Shown: positions 30,145-39,987, counted from the first letter of the stretch. The stretch is 64,000 nucleotides of DNA from Peribacillus butanolivorans (GCF_001273755.1 NZ_LGYA01000001.1:1384857-1448856); one strand, 5' to 3'. Program-made: numbers and translations. Notes: generated by a model from the letters alone, not told the origin.

Positions 30145-31180
30145 GTATTTTTCTAAATTAACAAGTCCAGTGATTGCGGTTATCCTTGGCTTAATTGTTG
30201 GGGCTATCATCATGTTAGTAAGTGGCTATGATCCAATTGCAGGGTATAGCTCCATGATTGGTGGAATTGTTGGAGATTCGTATTATGTAGGAGAATCCGT
30301 CAGGACAATTATTCCTTATATCCTCGCTGGTTTGGCGGTAGCCTTTGCTTTTCGTACGGGTCTGTTCAATATCGGAGTCGAAGGGCAATTAATTGTTGGT
30401 TGGCTGGCCGCAGTATGGGTAGGGATTGCCTTTGATCTTCCAAGAATTATCCATTTGCCATTAGCGATCTTAGCGGGAGCAGCTGCAGGTGCTTTGTGGG
30501 CATTTATTCCGGGGTATTTAAAAGCTAAGTTTCGAGTACACGAAGTAATCGTTTCTATTATGCTGAACTATACAGCTTTATATGTAACGAATTATTTAAT
30601 TCGGAATGTAATGACAGACAAGCTAGATAAAACTGAAAGAATTGCTGATACAGCATCACTACGGTCTCCTTTCTTTGAAAGCATTACGGATTTTTCCCGC
30701 ATGCATTGGGGAATAGTCGTAGCCATTATTTGTGTAATCATCATGTGGTTCATTCTCGAAAGAACAAAAACGGGATTTGAACTGAAAGCGGTAGGATTCA
30801 ATCAGCACGCATCAGAGTATGCAGGGATGAGCGTTAATAAAAACATCATTCTTTCCATGGTTATTTCTGGTGCATTTGCAGGCCTTGCTGGTGCCATGGA
30901 AGGCTTAGGGACCTTCGGTTATGCTGCGGTCAAAGGTGGATTTACAGGTATGGGCTTTGATGGGATTGCAGTAGCCTTACTAGGAGCGAATACGGCTATT
31001 GGAGTAGTTCTTGCTGCTTTATTATTTGGCGGTCTGAAGGCAGGGGCCTTAAATATGCCGCTCGAAACTGGCATACCAAGTGAAATTGTGGATATTGTCA
31101 TAGCATTAATTATTTTCTTCGTCGCATCCAGTTATTTTATTCGTTGGATTGCCGCTCGATTTAAGAAAGGGGTGAAATAA
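30137..31180 (+). CDS. nupP: Nucleoside ABC transporter permease 1
   Basis: 347 residues from the ATG at 30137; the longer upstream frame overlaps nupO heavily, and the peptide MSKYFSKLTSPVIAVILGL with its first membrane helix gives the natural start, preceded by GGTGGAAAACAAA. Multi-pass permease of the branched-chain/BPD_transp_2 type, with FRTGLFNIGVEGQL and AFAGLAGAMEGLG blocks. Ends one base before nupQ begins. Confidence 0.92.
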   Translation: MSKYFSKLTSPVIAVILGLIVGAIIMLVSGYDPIAGYSSMIGGIVGDSYYVGESVRTIIPYILAGLAVAFAFRTGLFNIGVEGQLIVGWLAAVWVGIAFDLPRIIHLPLAILAGAAAGALWAFIPGYLKAKFRVHEVIVSIMLNYTALYVTNYLIRNVMTDKLDKTERIADTASLRSPFFESITDFSRMHWGIVVAIICVIIMWFILERTKTGFELKAVGFNQHASEYAGMSVNKNIILSMVISGAFAGLAGAMEGLGTFGYAAVKGGFTGMGFDGIAVALLGANTAIGVVLAALLFGGLKAGALNMPLETGIPSEIVDIVIALIIFFVASSYFIRWIAARFKKGVK

Positions 31181-32140
31181 GTGGATTTTTACCAAGTATT
31201 ACAAATTATTATTCCATCTATGATTGCTCTAGCTGCTCCACTTATATTCACTTCACTCGGAGGAGTGTTTTCTGAACGAGCAGGTGTCATAAACATTGGT
31301 TTAGAAGGATTAATGGTCATTGGTGCCTTTACAGGAATTGTTTTTAACTTAATGTTTGCAGATGTTTTCGGGGAATGGACTCCATGGCTGGCTGTTTTAG
31401 CGGCAATGATTGCTGGATTGTTATTCTCAGTTCTTCATGCGGTGGCGTGTATAACTTTTAGAGCTGATCAAACGGTAAGTGGGGTTGCAATCAACTTATT
31501 GGCTGTAGGCCTCACTATGTTTTTAGTGAAGCTGATTTATGACAAAGGCCAAACAGATCGAATTACAGAAACATTCCCAAGGATCGATGTTCCTTTATTA
31601 AGTGATATTCCATTTATAGGTCCTATCCTTTTTTCAAATGGTTATTATATTGTCTATATAGCTATTTTGATATCTTTTGTCGTATGGTATGTACTTTATA
31701 AAACCCCATTTGGTTTAAGGATTCGTGCAGTAGGGGAGCATCCTATGGCTGCTGATACGATGGGGGTCAATGTTACGAAAATCCGCTATGCAGCGGTTCT
31801 GCTATCTGGTGCATTTGGTGGAATCGGCGGTGCGATTTATGCTACTATTTTTTCGAATGAATTTAATCATGCGACAATTAATGGTCAAGGATTTATGGCC
31901 ATTGCCGCTATGATTTTCGGTAAATGGCATCCAATCGGTGCGATGGGGGCAGCGCTATTCTTTGGATTAGCCCAGAGTTTAAGCATTGTAGGATCGAGCC
32001 TTCCTTTCTTCAAGGACATCCCATCCGTTTACCTATTAATCGCGCCTTATGTACTAACAATCATAGCATTAACAGGCTTCATTGGCCGCGCAGATGCTCC
32101 AAAAGCTTCTGGTCAGCCATATATTAAAGGGAAAAGATAA
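31181..32140 (+). CDS. nupQ: Nucleoside ABC transporter permease 2
   Basis: 319 residues. GTG start follows the nupP stop directly; RBS AAAGGGGTGAAATAA lies in the end of nupP. Multi-pass permease with SERAGVINIGLEGLMVIGAF and FRADQTVSGVAINLLAVGL blocks and the NGQGFMAIAAMIFGKWHPIGAM segment near 230. With nupP it forms the membrane channel of the importer. A terminator follows. Confidence 0.92.
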   Translation: MDFYQVLQIIIPSMIALAAPLIFTSLGGVFSERAGVINIGLEGLMVIGAFTGIVFNLMFADVFGEWTPWLAVLAAMIAGLLFSVLHAVACITFRADQTVSGVAINLLAVGLTMFLVKLIYDKGQTDRITETFPRIDVPLLSDIPFIGPILFSNGYYIVYIAILISFVVWYVLYKTPFGLRIRAVGEHPMAADTMGVNVTKIRYAAVLLSGAFGGIGGAIYATIFSNEFNHATINGQGFMAIAAMIFGKWHPIGAMGAALFFGLAQSLSIVGSSLPFFKDIPSVYLLIAPYVLTIIALTGFIGRADAPKASGQPYIKGKR

Positions 32141-32146
32141 GTTATT

Positions 32147-32178
32147 AACCGGTCCGCTTTGTGTGCTGACCGGTTTTT
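32147..32178 (+). terminator. Importer operon terminator
   Basis: AACCGGTC (32147-32154) pairs with GACCGGTT (32168-32175), followed by T residues. Confidence 0.8.
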
Positions 32179-32357
32179 CCTTGTTACAGAGAGGAAAGAT
32201 TTAAGCAATATGTGGAGTCCTTGTTGAAATAAAAAAAATAGCTGTAACTTGCATGATTTTTCCTTTCGCATGTATATTTTAAGTAGATGTTTAAAAGGTT
32301 ACCTATCTACAAACAATAAGCTAATAAAGTTGAATTATATATTGAGGAGGATTATTC

Positions 32358-33641
32358 ATGTCTATTGCTTCCGATACAATTACGGAAAAAAGCGGCTACA
32401 GGCTTCACGTGGTCCGCACGGATAAATATAAAACGAATACTCTCGTTCTGAAAATGAAAGCACCGTTGACAAAAGAGAACGTTACATATCGTGCATTACT
32501 GCCATATGTGCTACAAAGCAATACAAGTAAATATCCTACAACACCCGAGCTTCGATCTTATCTTGATGATCTTTATGGAGCAGGGTTTTATGTCGATGTC
32601 GCTAAAAAAGGAGAATACCAAATCCTAAGCTTTACAATCGATATCGTCAATGAAAAATTTCTAAGTGACCCGACGCCGCTTCTTGAAAAGGCTTTTATGT
32701 TGTTATCCGAAGTGATATTTCATCCAAAGAAAAATGGTGAAGCCTTTGACCACAAAACGGTCTCTAATGAAATTCGGTCATTAAAACAGCGGATTCAATC
32801 AATTTCCGATGATAAAATGCGGTATTCTGCTACACGACTTGTTGAAGAAATGTGCAAAAACGAACCATATGCTCTAGAAGCGAGCGGGAATCTACAAGAC
32901 TTGGAGACGATTACCCCTGAGTCCCTTTTTACCTATTATAAAAAAGTATTAACTGAGGATGAAATTGATTTATATGTGATCGGAGATATCGATGAAGCAG
33001 AAGTTGAAGTCTTAGCTGACAAATATGTCTCCCTCCTTCCAGATCGTGTGCCGGCAAGGCTGCAGAGGGATACAGGTAAAGAAGTAGGTAAGGAAAAAGA
33101 AATCATTGAGAATTCTGACGTGAAACAAGGAAAATTGAATATAGGTTATCGAACCCATGTCGCGTATGGTGATTCGGATTATTATGCACTACAGCTATTC
33201 AATGGGATTTTTGGTGGCTTTTCACATTCAAAGCTTTTCATCAATGTCCGGGAGAAAGCTAGCCTTGCCTATTACGCAGCCTCCAGGCTCGAAAGTCATA
33301 AAGGCCTTCTAATGGTTATGGCAGGTATTGAAAATGCTAACTATAAGCAAGCACTAGATATTATTAATGAACAAATGAATGAAATGAAGCAAGGGAATTT
33401 TTCTGAAGAAGAACTGGCACAGACAAAAGCGGTCATTAAAAATCAGCTTCTTGAAACCATTGACGTTTCGAGAGGTCTGGTCGAAATTTTATATCATAAT
33501 GTGGTTTCCGGCCATGATATCTCACTCGACGAATGGTTTGCAAAAACAGAGCAGACGACAAAGGAAGAAATCGTCGCCGTTGGTCAAAAAATTCAGCTTG
33601 ATACGATCTATTTCCTAACAGAAGCGGAGGTGCAAGGGTAA
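32358..33641 (+). CDS. ymfF: M16-like peptidase homologue without zinc motif (YmfF)
   Basis: 427 residues, ATG with TTGAGGAGGATTATTC in front. M16 fold is suggested by the ALLPYVLQSNTSKYPT, LNIGYRTHV and NGIFGGFSHSKLFINVREKASLAYYA segments, but no HxxEH motif is present where one is expected. It is probably the non-catalytic partner of the next gene, whose start codon overlaps its stop (TAATG). Confidence 0.88.
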   Translation: MSIASDTITEKSGYRLHVVRTDKYKTNTLVLKMKAPLTKENVTYRALLPYVLQSNTSKYPTTPELRSYLDDLYGAGFYVDVAKKGEYQILSFTIDIVNEKFLSDPTPLLEKAFMLLSEVIFHPKKNGEAFDHKTVSNEIRSLKQRIQSISDDKMRYSATRLVEEMCKNEPYALEASGNLQDLETITPESLFTYYKKVLTEDEIDLYVIGDIDEAEVEVLADKYVSLLPDRVPARLQRDTGKEVGKEKEIIENSDVKQGKLNIGYRTHVAYGDSDYYALQLFNGIFGGFSHSKLFINVREKASLAYYAASRLESHKGLLMVMAGIENANYKQALDIINEQMNEMKQGNFSEEELAQTKAVIKNQLLETIDVSRGLVEILYHNVVSGHDISLDEWFAKTEQTTKEEIVAVGQKIQLDTIYFLTEAEVQG

Positions 33642-34927
33642 TGGAGAAAATAGTATTTAGTCAATTGAAAGAAGAGCTTTTCCATGAAAAATTGGAGAAT
33701 GGCCTTGAAGTATATATTCTCCCGAAAAAAGAGTTTAATAAATCCTTCGCGACGTTTACAACGAAGTATGGTTCAGTCGATAATCATTTTAAACCATTGA
33801 ATCAAAAGGAATTCACGAAGGTGCCTGATGGAATTGCACATTTTCTAGAACATAAGCTTTTTGAAAAAGAAGATGGTGATGTTTTTCAGCAATTCTCAAA
33901 GCAGGGAGCATCTGCAAATGCCTTCACTTCGTTTACCCGGACAGCTTATCTATTCTCAAGCACTTCCGACTTTGAAAGGAATTTAACGACGTTGATCGAC
34001 TTTGTTCAGGACCCTTATTTTTCGGAAAAGACTGTAGAGAAGGAAAAAGGAATCATTGGGCAGGAAATTAATATGTATGATGATAATTCTGATTGGCGAT
34101 TATATTTCGGGACGATTGCAAACATGTATCATCAACATCCTGTGAAAATCGATATTGCCGGTACGGTGGAATCTATTGCTGGTATTACGAAAGACATGCT
34201 TTACGAATGTTATAATACGTTTTATCATCCAAGCAACATGCTGTTATTCGTTGTAGGACCGGTTGATGCTGAAAGTACCATGAAGTTGATTCGGGATAAT
34301 CAAAATAATAAAGAATATCAGGAACAGCCGGAAGTAGAGCGTAAATTTGAAGCGGAGCCGGAAACGGTTGCTAAAGATAAGGAAATATTAAAAATGAATG
34401 TTCAGACACCGAAAGTGATGGTGGGAATCAAGGCTACCGATGTTTATCAATCCGGTGTACAACTATTGAAAAGGGAGTTGGCGACCAATATTTATTTAGA
34501 AATGTTGTTCGGCAAAAGTTCTCCTCTGCACGAAACAATGTACGAGAAGGGTTTGATTGATCAAAGCTTCTCTTATGACTATACGCAGGAACAAGGTTTT
34601 GGGTTTGCATTAATTGGCGGGGATAGTACAAAACCTGAAGAACTAACAGAGTCTTTATTGGAAATTCTGCAAAAGTCCAAATCTGGAACCGGCTTGAGTG
34701 AAGAAAGCCTGCAAAGGACGATTAAGAAGAAAATCGGTTCTTTCCTTCGTTCTCTGAATTCACCGGAATATATTGCGAATCAATTCACCCGATATGCTTT
34801 CAATGATATGAACTTGTTTGATGTGGTATCGGTATTGGAAAAACTTACGATTGAAGATATCGGGAAGGTCGCCAAGGAATTTATTTCCGATGAACGGATG
34901 ACAGTCTGTCAGGTACTTCCAAAATAA
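33641..34927 (+). CDS. ymfH: M16 zinc peptidase (YmfH)
   Basis: 428 residues, overlapping ymfF by one base. Zinc motif HFLEH near residue 67 (GIAHFLEHKLFEKE) and distal acidic cluster in EKGIIGQEINMYDD near 140. Insulinase-like. Together with YmfF it probably forms an active/inactive pair, as in other M16B peptidases. Substrate unknown. It is followed by the EF-P-modifying reductase gene. Confidence 0.9.
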   Translation: MEKIVFSQLKEELFHEKLENGLEVYILPKKEFNKSFATFTTKYGSVDNHFKPLNQKEFTKVPDGIAHFLEHKLFEKEDGDVFQQFSKQGASANAFTSFTRTAYLFSSTSDFERNLTTLIDFVQDPYFSEKTVEKEKGIIGQEINMYDDNSDWRLYFGTIANMYHQHPVKIDIAGTVESIAGITKDMLYECYNTFYHPSNMLLFVVGPVDAESTMKLIRDNQNNKEYQEQPEVERKFEAEPETVAKDKEILKMNVQTPKVMVGIKATDVYQSGVQLLKRELATNIYLEMLFGKSSPLHETMYEKGLIDQSFSYDYTQEQGFGFALIGGDSTKPEELTESLLEILQKSKSGTGLSEESLQRTIKKKIGSFLRSLNSPEYIANQFTRYAFNDMNLFDVVSVLEKLTIEDIGKVAKEFISDERMTVCQVLPK

Positions 34928-34947
34928 TATATAAAGGGGGCGAGAAT

Positions 34948-35673
34948 GTGGAGAAGCGTTTTGCCCTTATTACGGGAGCGAGTGGAGGAATCGGCAGGGA
35001 AATTGCTGTAAAGCTCGCCGAGGAGAACTATTCACTTTATCTACATTACAACAGCAATGAGGAAGCGATTCGGAAGTTGATTGAAGAGCTTAAACAATAT
35101 CAGGTTGAACTTATTCCGATTCAAGCAGATTTAGCCGCGGCGGACGGATACAAGAAATTGGCGCAAAATATTTTTGCCCTTCATGCCATCGTTCTCAACA
35201 GTGGCAATAGCTATTATGGACTCATATCCGATATGGATGAGCAAATCGTTAATGAAATGGTTCAGTTGCATGTAACGAGTCCTTTCCAATTAACAAAGGA
35301 ACTACTTCCGAAATTAATGTATCAAGAACAAGCTGCCATCGTGGCCGTCACATCCATTTGGGGACAGACGGGTGCATCTTGTGAAGTGCTATATTCAATG
35401 GTCAAGGGCAGTCAAAATGCTTTTATTAAGGCGTTAAGCAAAGAAGTATCTCTTAATGGAATTCGGGTCAATGCAGTTGCTCCCGGTGCAATTTCCACTT
35501 CTATGCTTGAGTCTTTCAGTGCCCAAGACTTGGAAATCATAAAAGGCGATATTCCTATGGGGCGTATGGGTAGTTCGAAGGAAGTAGCCGAGGCCGTGTT
35601 CTATTTACTGTCTGACAAGGCCTCTTATATAACCGGGCAAATCTTAGGAGTAAACGGTGGCTGGTACACCTGA
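34948..35673 (+). CDS. ymfI: SDR family EF-P 5-aminopentanone reductase
   Basis: 241 residues, GTG start with AAAGGGGGCGAGAAT in front. Short-chain dehydrogenase: cofactor motif TGASGGIGREIA near residue 9, VLNSGNS at 84, catalytic TSIWG Ser and the YSMVKG Tyr-Lys pair near 150. B. subtilis YmfI reduces the 5-aminopentanone on Lys32 of elongation factor P to 5-aminopentanol (family knowledge), a modification needed for swarming. Sits in the usual place after ymfH. Confidence 0.88.
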   Translation: MEKRFALITGASGGIGREIAVKLAEENYSLYLHYNSNEEAIRKLIEELKQYQVELIPIQADLAAADGYKKLAQNIFALHAIVLNSGNSYYGLISDMDEQIVNEMVQLHVTSPFQLTKELLPKLMYQEQAAIVAVTSIWGQTGASCEVLYSMVKGSQNAFIKALSKEVSLNGIRVNAVAPGAISTSMLESFSAQDLEIIKGDIPMGRMGSSKEVAEAVFYLLSDKASYITGQILGVNGGWYT

Positions 35674-35753
35674 TTTTTTTAATACTATGTATAATTCTTT
35701 CGTTTCCTTCACAAAATATCTATGTACTATTTTGAAGGAAAGGGTGACCATTC

Positions 35754-36011
35754 ATGTCTGTATTAGACAATTGGGATCAATGGAAAAATTTCTTAGGCGA
35801 CAGATTAAATCAAGGTGAACATCAAGGTTTGTCAGAAGGTGCTGTTAACAACTTAGCTTTCGAAATTGGTGATTACCTTTCACAGCAAGTTGAGCCTAAA
35901 AATGATCAACAGAAAGTAATTGCTGACCTTTGGTCGGTCGCAAGCGAAGAAGAAAAACATGCCATGGCAAGCGTTATGGTCAAGTTAGTTGGAAACAATG
36001 GAACAAAGTAA
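35754..36011 (+). CDS. ymfJ: DUF3243 protein YmfJ
   Basis: 85 residues, ATG with GAAAGGGTGACCATTC in front. The conserved family body is visible: NWDQWKNFLGDRLNQGE, VNNLAFEIGDYLS, and LWSVASEEEKHAMASVMVKLV. Small soluble protein of unknown function. Its stop codon lies 3 bases before a 48-base perfect palindrome. Confidence 0.9.
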   Translation: MSVLDNWDQWKNFLGDRLNQGEHQGLSEGAVNNLAFEIGDYLSQQVEPKNDQQKVIADLWSVASEEEKHAMASVMVKLVGNNGTK

Positions 36012-36014
36012 ATT

Positions 36015-36062
36015 TTCAAGCCAAAGGCCCTGTTATTTAAATAACAGGGCCTTTGGCTTGAA
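36015..36062. terminator. 48-base perfect palindrome between ymfJ and ymfK
   Basis: The 24-base arm starting TTCAAGCCAAAGGCCC and ending TGTTATTT is followed directly by its exact reverse complement, centre between 36038 and 36039. There is no T run on either side. It can act as a very stable bidirectional hairpin and is the likely transcript end of ymfJ. Confidence 0.7.
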
Positions 36063-36252
36063 GATAACTACCTGATCTATCCCCTAATATAAAAATGAAC
36101 ACTTTTATAGGGTTTTTCCTTTTAACTTATCACGAAATACTATATTATAGAAGCTAGACAATAATAATTAATGGTTACAGACCTTGAAATTTATGATGGA
36201 TAAGTTTTGCTCGAATGTTGGGTAAAAGCTTCTAGGCTTAAGGAGTGTTATC

Positions 36253-37044
36253 GTGGAGAAAAAAGAATGGTATTTTGAATATGAAATTCAAGTCAACCGT
36301 CCAGGTTTATTGGGGGATATTTCATCCCTGCTGGGTATGCTATCCATCAATATCATCACTATTAACGGTGTCGATGAAGGTAGGCGAGGTTTACTTCTAA
36401 TGGCAGAAGATAGCCGGAATATAGAAAGATTCGAATCAATCCTCCATACGATGGATACGATAAAGGTCATTAAGCTTAGGGAACCTAAATTGCGTGATCG
36501 TCTTGCTGTCAGGCATGGGCGTTATATTCAGCGCGATGCTGATGAAAAAAACACGTTCAGGTTTGTCCGTGATGAACTAGGGTTGCTTGTCGATTTCTTG
36601 GCCGAGTTATTTAAACAAGAAGGTCATAAGTTAATCGGGATTCGAGGCATGCCCCGCGTAGGGAAAACCGAATCTATCGTAGCCTCGAGTGTATGTGCTA
36701 ATAAAAGATGGTTATTTGTGTCATCGACCCTTTTAAAGCAGACTATCCGCAGTCAGCTTATTGAAGATGAATATAACAATGATAATTTGTTTATTTTAGA
36801 TGGGATTGTTTCAACTCGCCGTGCAAATGAGCGTCATTGGCAGCTAATCCGTGAAATCATGAGGCTTGATGCTGTCAAAGTCATCGAACATCCTGACGTT
36901 TTTGTACAAAATACGGAGTATACTCTCGAAGACTTTGATTATATTATTGAATTGCGAAACAATCCAGATGAAGAAATAACATATGAAGTTGTCGACCAAA
37001 AAGACGAGTTTTCAGGGTCGGAATTTGGTTCCTTTGACTTTTAA
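36253..37044 (+). CDS. ymfK: DUF3388 protein YmfK
   Basis: 263 residues, GTG start with AAGGAGTGTTATC in front. N-terminal ACT-like regulatory segment (YEIQVNRPGLLGDISSLLGMLSI, about 9-75) and a central region with GIRGMPRVGKTESIVAS resembling a P-loop. Function unknown; conserved in Bacillus upstream of rodZ. 17 bases separate it from the rodZ start. Confidence 0.86.
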   Translation: MEKKEWYFEYEIQVNRPGLLGDISSLLGMLSINIITINGVDEGRRGLLLMAEDSRNIERFESILHTMDTIKVIKLREPKLRDRLAVRHGRYIQRDADEKNTFRFVRDELGLLVDFLAELFKQEGHKLIGIRGMPRVGKTESIVASSVCANKRWLFVSSTLLKQTIRSQLIEDEYNNDNLFILDGIVSTRRANERHWQLIREIMRLDAVKVIEHPDVFVQNTEYTLEDFDYIIELRNNPDEEITYEVVDQKDEFSGSEFGSFDF

Positions 37045-37061
37045 AATGGCAGGTGTTTTAT

Positions 37062-37958
37062 TTGACTGAGTTAGGTAATCGATTAAAGGAAGCTAGGGAA
37101 GCCAAAGGGCTTAGCTTAGAAGATTTACAAGAATTAACGAAGATTCAAAAGCGTTACCTCATTGGAATTGAAGAGGGCAATTACAGTATGATGCCTGGAA
37201 AGTTTTATGTACGGGCATTCATTAAGCAATATTGTGAAGCGGTCGGACTGGATTCAGAAGAGATTTTTGAACAGTACAAGAGTGAAGTGCCTTCAGTTTA
37301 TAGTGAGGAACTACCTGAACAACTTTCGAGGGTCCAATCCCGGAAAACGATTCCTGCTGGGGACTCCAAAGTTGTAGAAATGTTACCTAAAATCCTGGTT
37401 GCCGTTTTAGTTATTGGTGTTGCTATTTTAATTTGGGTGCTAGTATCCAGTAATATGAGTAAGCCTGATAGTGACGATAAAAAGAACGATAAACAGAATG
37501 AAGCGGTTGGATACAATAAAAGTGATGAGTTTAATAAAGAAGAAGAAAAAGCAGACAAAAAGCAAGATGTAAAAAAAGAAGATACATCTGACAAAAAAGA
37601 TGATGCAGATGACGCTGTAGATGAAAAGACACAGCAGGAACTTGCCGTTGTCAGCACTAGCGGTAAAAATAGTACGTATGAATTGAAAAATACAGATACC
37701 TTTAAATTAAAGGTGACTTCTAAAGGCTCACCGTGGGTTGGCATTAATAACGGAGAAGGGAAATTACTATTCCAGGGCACAATTAATAAAAACGAAAGCC
37801 AGGAAATTGATTTCACCAATGAAAAAGAAGCTGTCATCAATATAGGCAGAGCATATGAAACTGAAATTTATGTGAATGATGAGAAGCTGGAGTATTCTAT
37901 TTCACCGACTGAAGTGAATACGCAATTGGTTACGATACAATTTACGAAAGCCGAATAG
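37062..37958 (+). CDS. rodZ: Cell-shape protein RodZ (YmfM)
   Basis: 298 residues from the TTG at 37062, chosen because GGCAGGTG lies at correct distance and MTELGNRLKEAREAKGLS is the family start; an in-frame GTG 9 bases earlier overlaps that RBS. Cytoplasmic HTH_25 domain (1-70), one membrane helix (about 108-130), a charged Lys/Asp/Glu linker (about 135-200) and an external DUF4115 beta-domain. Links MreB to the elongation machinery. Its stop codon lies inside the terminator. Confidence 0.92.
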   Translation: MTELGNRLKEAREAKGLSLEDLQELTKIQKRYLIGIEEGNYSMMPGKFYVRAFIKQYCEAVGLDSEEIFEQYKSEVPSVYSEELPEQLSRVQSRKTIPAGDSKVVEMLPKILVAVLVIGVAILIWVLVSSNMSKPDSDDKKNDKQNEAVGYNKSDEFNKEEEKADKKQDVKKEDTSDKKDDADDAVDEKTQQELAVVSTSGKNSTYELKNTDTFKLKVTSKGSPWVGINNGEGKLLFQGTINKNESQEIDFTNEKEAVINIGRAYETEIYVNDEKLEYSISPTEVNTQLVTIQFTKAE

Positions 37959-37980
37959 TCATCTTTAGATGACTATTTTT
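37954..37980 (+). terminator. rodZ terminator
   Basis: AATAGTCATCT-tt-AGATGACTATT followed by T residues. The hairpin includes the rodZ stop codon. Confidence 0.8.
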
Positions 37981-38138
37981 CTCTTTATATTTCAAAGGTT
38001 GAAAATGGTTTGCCCGGCATATAACATTGGGTTTTGAGTTAAATTATACATAGGAAATATCTTGGCCTTAGGCCTCATATTATTTAGATTGAAAACGCAT
38101 TGCCCAAAAAGCAGGCGTAAATTTTGGAGGTTAAAAGT

Positions 38139-38723
38139 TTGAATCTGCCTAATAAGATTACAGTAGCAAGAATCTGTTTAATACCAGTTTTTTTAATCAT
38201 CATGCTCGTACCTTTTTCATGGGGGACGCTTACCTGGGGAGAGTACAAATTACCAGTTGCGCATTTAGCGGGAGCTATTCTCTTTATTATAGCTTCTACT
38301 ACGGATTGGATTGATGGTCATTTTGCCAGAAAATATAATATGATTACTGATTTAGGGAAATTTTTAGATCCATTGGCTGATAAACTTCTGGTTTCGGCTG
38401 CATTAATTGTATTGGTTGATCTAGATTTAATGTACGATCAGTCTTGGATTGCTATCGTTATCATTAGCCGTGAATTTGCTGTGACTGGATTACGATTGGT
38501 ATTAGCTGGTACAGGGGAAGTAGTTGCAGCGAACCAGCTTGGTAAAATCAAAACATGGGCACAAATAGTAGCTATTTCAGCATTATTGTTGCATAACTTA
38601 CCATTTGCCCTCATTTCGCTGCCGTTTGCTAATATCACTTTATGGATTGCATTAATCTTTACAATATGGTCTGGTTTGGATTATTTTATAAAAAACAAAG
38701 AGGTATTTGTTAATTCTAAGTAA
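38139..38723 (+). CDS. pgsA: Phosphatidylglycerophosphate synthase
   Basis: 194 residues from the TTG at 38139, chosen because TTTGGAGGTTAAAAG lies at correct distance and MNLPNKITVARICLIP is the family start. Makes PG-phosphate from CDP-diacylglycerol. CDP-alcohol phosphotransferase signature DWIDGHFARKYNM...GKFLDPLADK near residues 58-84, and multiple membrane helices. Followed directly by cinA. Confidence 0.95.
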   Translation: MNLPNKITVARICLIPVFLIIMLVPFSWGTLTWGEYKLPVAHLAGAILFIIASTTDWIDGHFARKYNMITDLGKFLDPLADKLLVSAALIVLVDLDLMYDQSWIAIVIISREFAVTGLRLVLAGTGEVVAANQLGKIKTWAQIVAISALLLHNLPFALISLPFANITLWIALIFTIWSGLDYFIKNKEVFVNSK

Positions 38724-38745
38724 ACGAATGGGTGGTTTTGAAAAT

Positions 38746-39978
38746 ATGGATGCAGAAATCATTGCAGTAGGCTCTGAACTTCTTTTGGGACAAATTAATA
38801 ACACAAATGGAAGATTTTTATCACAACAGTTTGCCGAAATGGGTGTCAATGTTTTTTACCATACTGTCGTCGGAGATAATGACCGACGATTACAACAAGC
38901 CATAGAAATTGCAGAATCCCGGGCTAACTTGATTGTATTTACCGGTGGACTTGGTCCTACTAAAGATGATTTAACGAAAGAAACGATTGCTCGCCATATA
39001 GGAAAAAAACTCGTTTTTAATGATGAAGCACTTCAATCCATTGAAGCGTACTTTGAAAAACGCGGCCGGATGATGACGGAGAACAACAAAAAGCAGGCTC
39101 TCGTCTTAGAAGGCAGCGAGGTCTTGGCAAACGATCATGGCATGGCTCCGGGGATGATCTTGGCGAAATCCGGAATCACGTATATGTTGCTTCCTGGACC
39201 TCCGAGTGAAATGGAACCAATGTTTTTAAGCTATGGTTATGAATCGATTATGAATAAACTTGAAAAGCATGAACGGATCGACTCCAAGGTTCTTCGGTTT
39301 TACGGGATAGGGGAGGCTGAACTGGAAACAGTGATTGAAGATCTTCTTGTCAATCAAACGAATCCCACAATCGCTCCACTGGCTGCCGAAGGGGAAGTAA
39401 CGTTAAGGATTACCGCTAAAGACTCTTCTAAAGAAAAATGTGAGGAGCTTATTTTAGAAGCGGAAAAAGAAATTTTAAACAGGGTCGGCAAGTTTTATTA
39501 TGGAAGTGATAATACTTCGCTCATAAAAGAACTTGTTAAAGAATTAACGGTCCGAAAGCTTTCAATAGCGGCAGCGGAAAGCTTGACCGGTGGTATGTTT
39601 CAAGAGCAACTTACAACGATACCAGGCGCCGGAAAAGTGTTCAAGGGCGGTATTGTCAGTTATACAAATGATGCGAAGTCGAATGTTTTGGGCATCAGTG
39701 ACGCGACAATCTCGAAAAATGGCGTAGTCAGTGGTGAGTGTGCAATGGAAATGGCTTCTAATGCCCGGGAAAAGTTCGATGCGGATGTAGGTATCAGTTT
39801 TACTGGTGTTGCAGGGCCTGATGAACAAGAAGGCAAGCCAGTAGGTACGGTCTTCATTGGAGTTTCTTACCGTGATGGAGACACTCACTTTAAAGAGTTG
39901 AATTTATCTGGAAGCAGGGCGCAAAACCGTGTTCGTAGCGTGAAGTACGGCTGTCATTATTTATTAAGGGACTTATAA
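38746..39978 (+). CDS. cinA: Competence/damage-inducible protein CinA
   Basis: 410 residues from the ATG at 38746 (MDAEIIAVGSELLLGQ); an ATG at 38728 is also possible since GGGTGG lies between the two. N-terminal MoCF-like domain with GGLGPTKDDLTKETIA and LPGPPSEM; C-terminal CinA amidase domain with AAESLTGGMFQEQL and SFTGVAGPD. Nicotinamide-nucleotide amidase/pyrophosphatase activities are known in the family. Sits before recA as in most Bacillus. Confidence 0.93.
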   Translation: MDAEIIAVGSELLLGQINNTNGRFLSQQFAEMGVNVFYHTVVGDNDRRLQQAIEIAESRANLIVFTGGLGPTKDDLTKETIARHIGKKLVFNDEALQSIEAYFEKRGRMMTENNKKQALVLEGSEVLANDHGMAPGMILAKSGITYMLLPGPPSEMEPMFLSYGYESIMNKLEKHERIDSKVLRFYGIGEAELETVIEDLLVNQTNPTIAPLAAEGEVTLRITAKDSSKEKCEELILEAEKEILNRVGKFYYGSDNTSLIKELVKELTVRKLSIAAAESLTGGMFQEQLTTIPGAGKVFKGGIVSYTNDAKSNVLGISDATISKNGVVSGECAMEMASNAREKFDADVGISFTGVAGPDEQEGKPVGTVFIGVSYRDGDTHFKELNLSGSRAQNRVRSVKYGCHYLLRDL

Positions 39979-39987
39979 AAGACGAAG

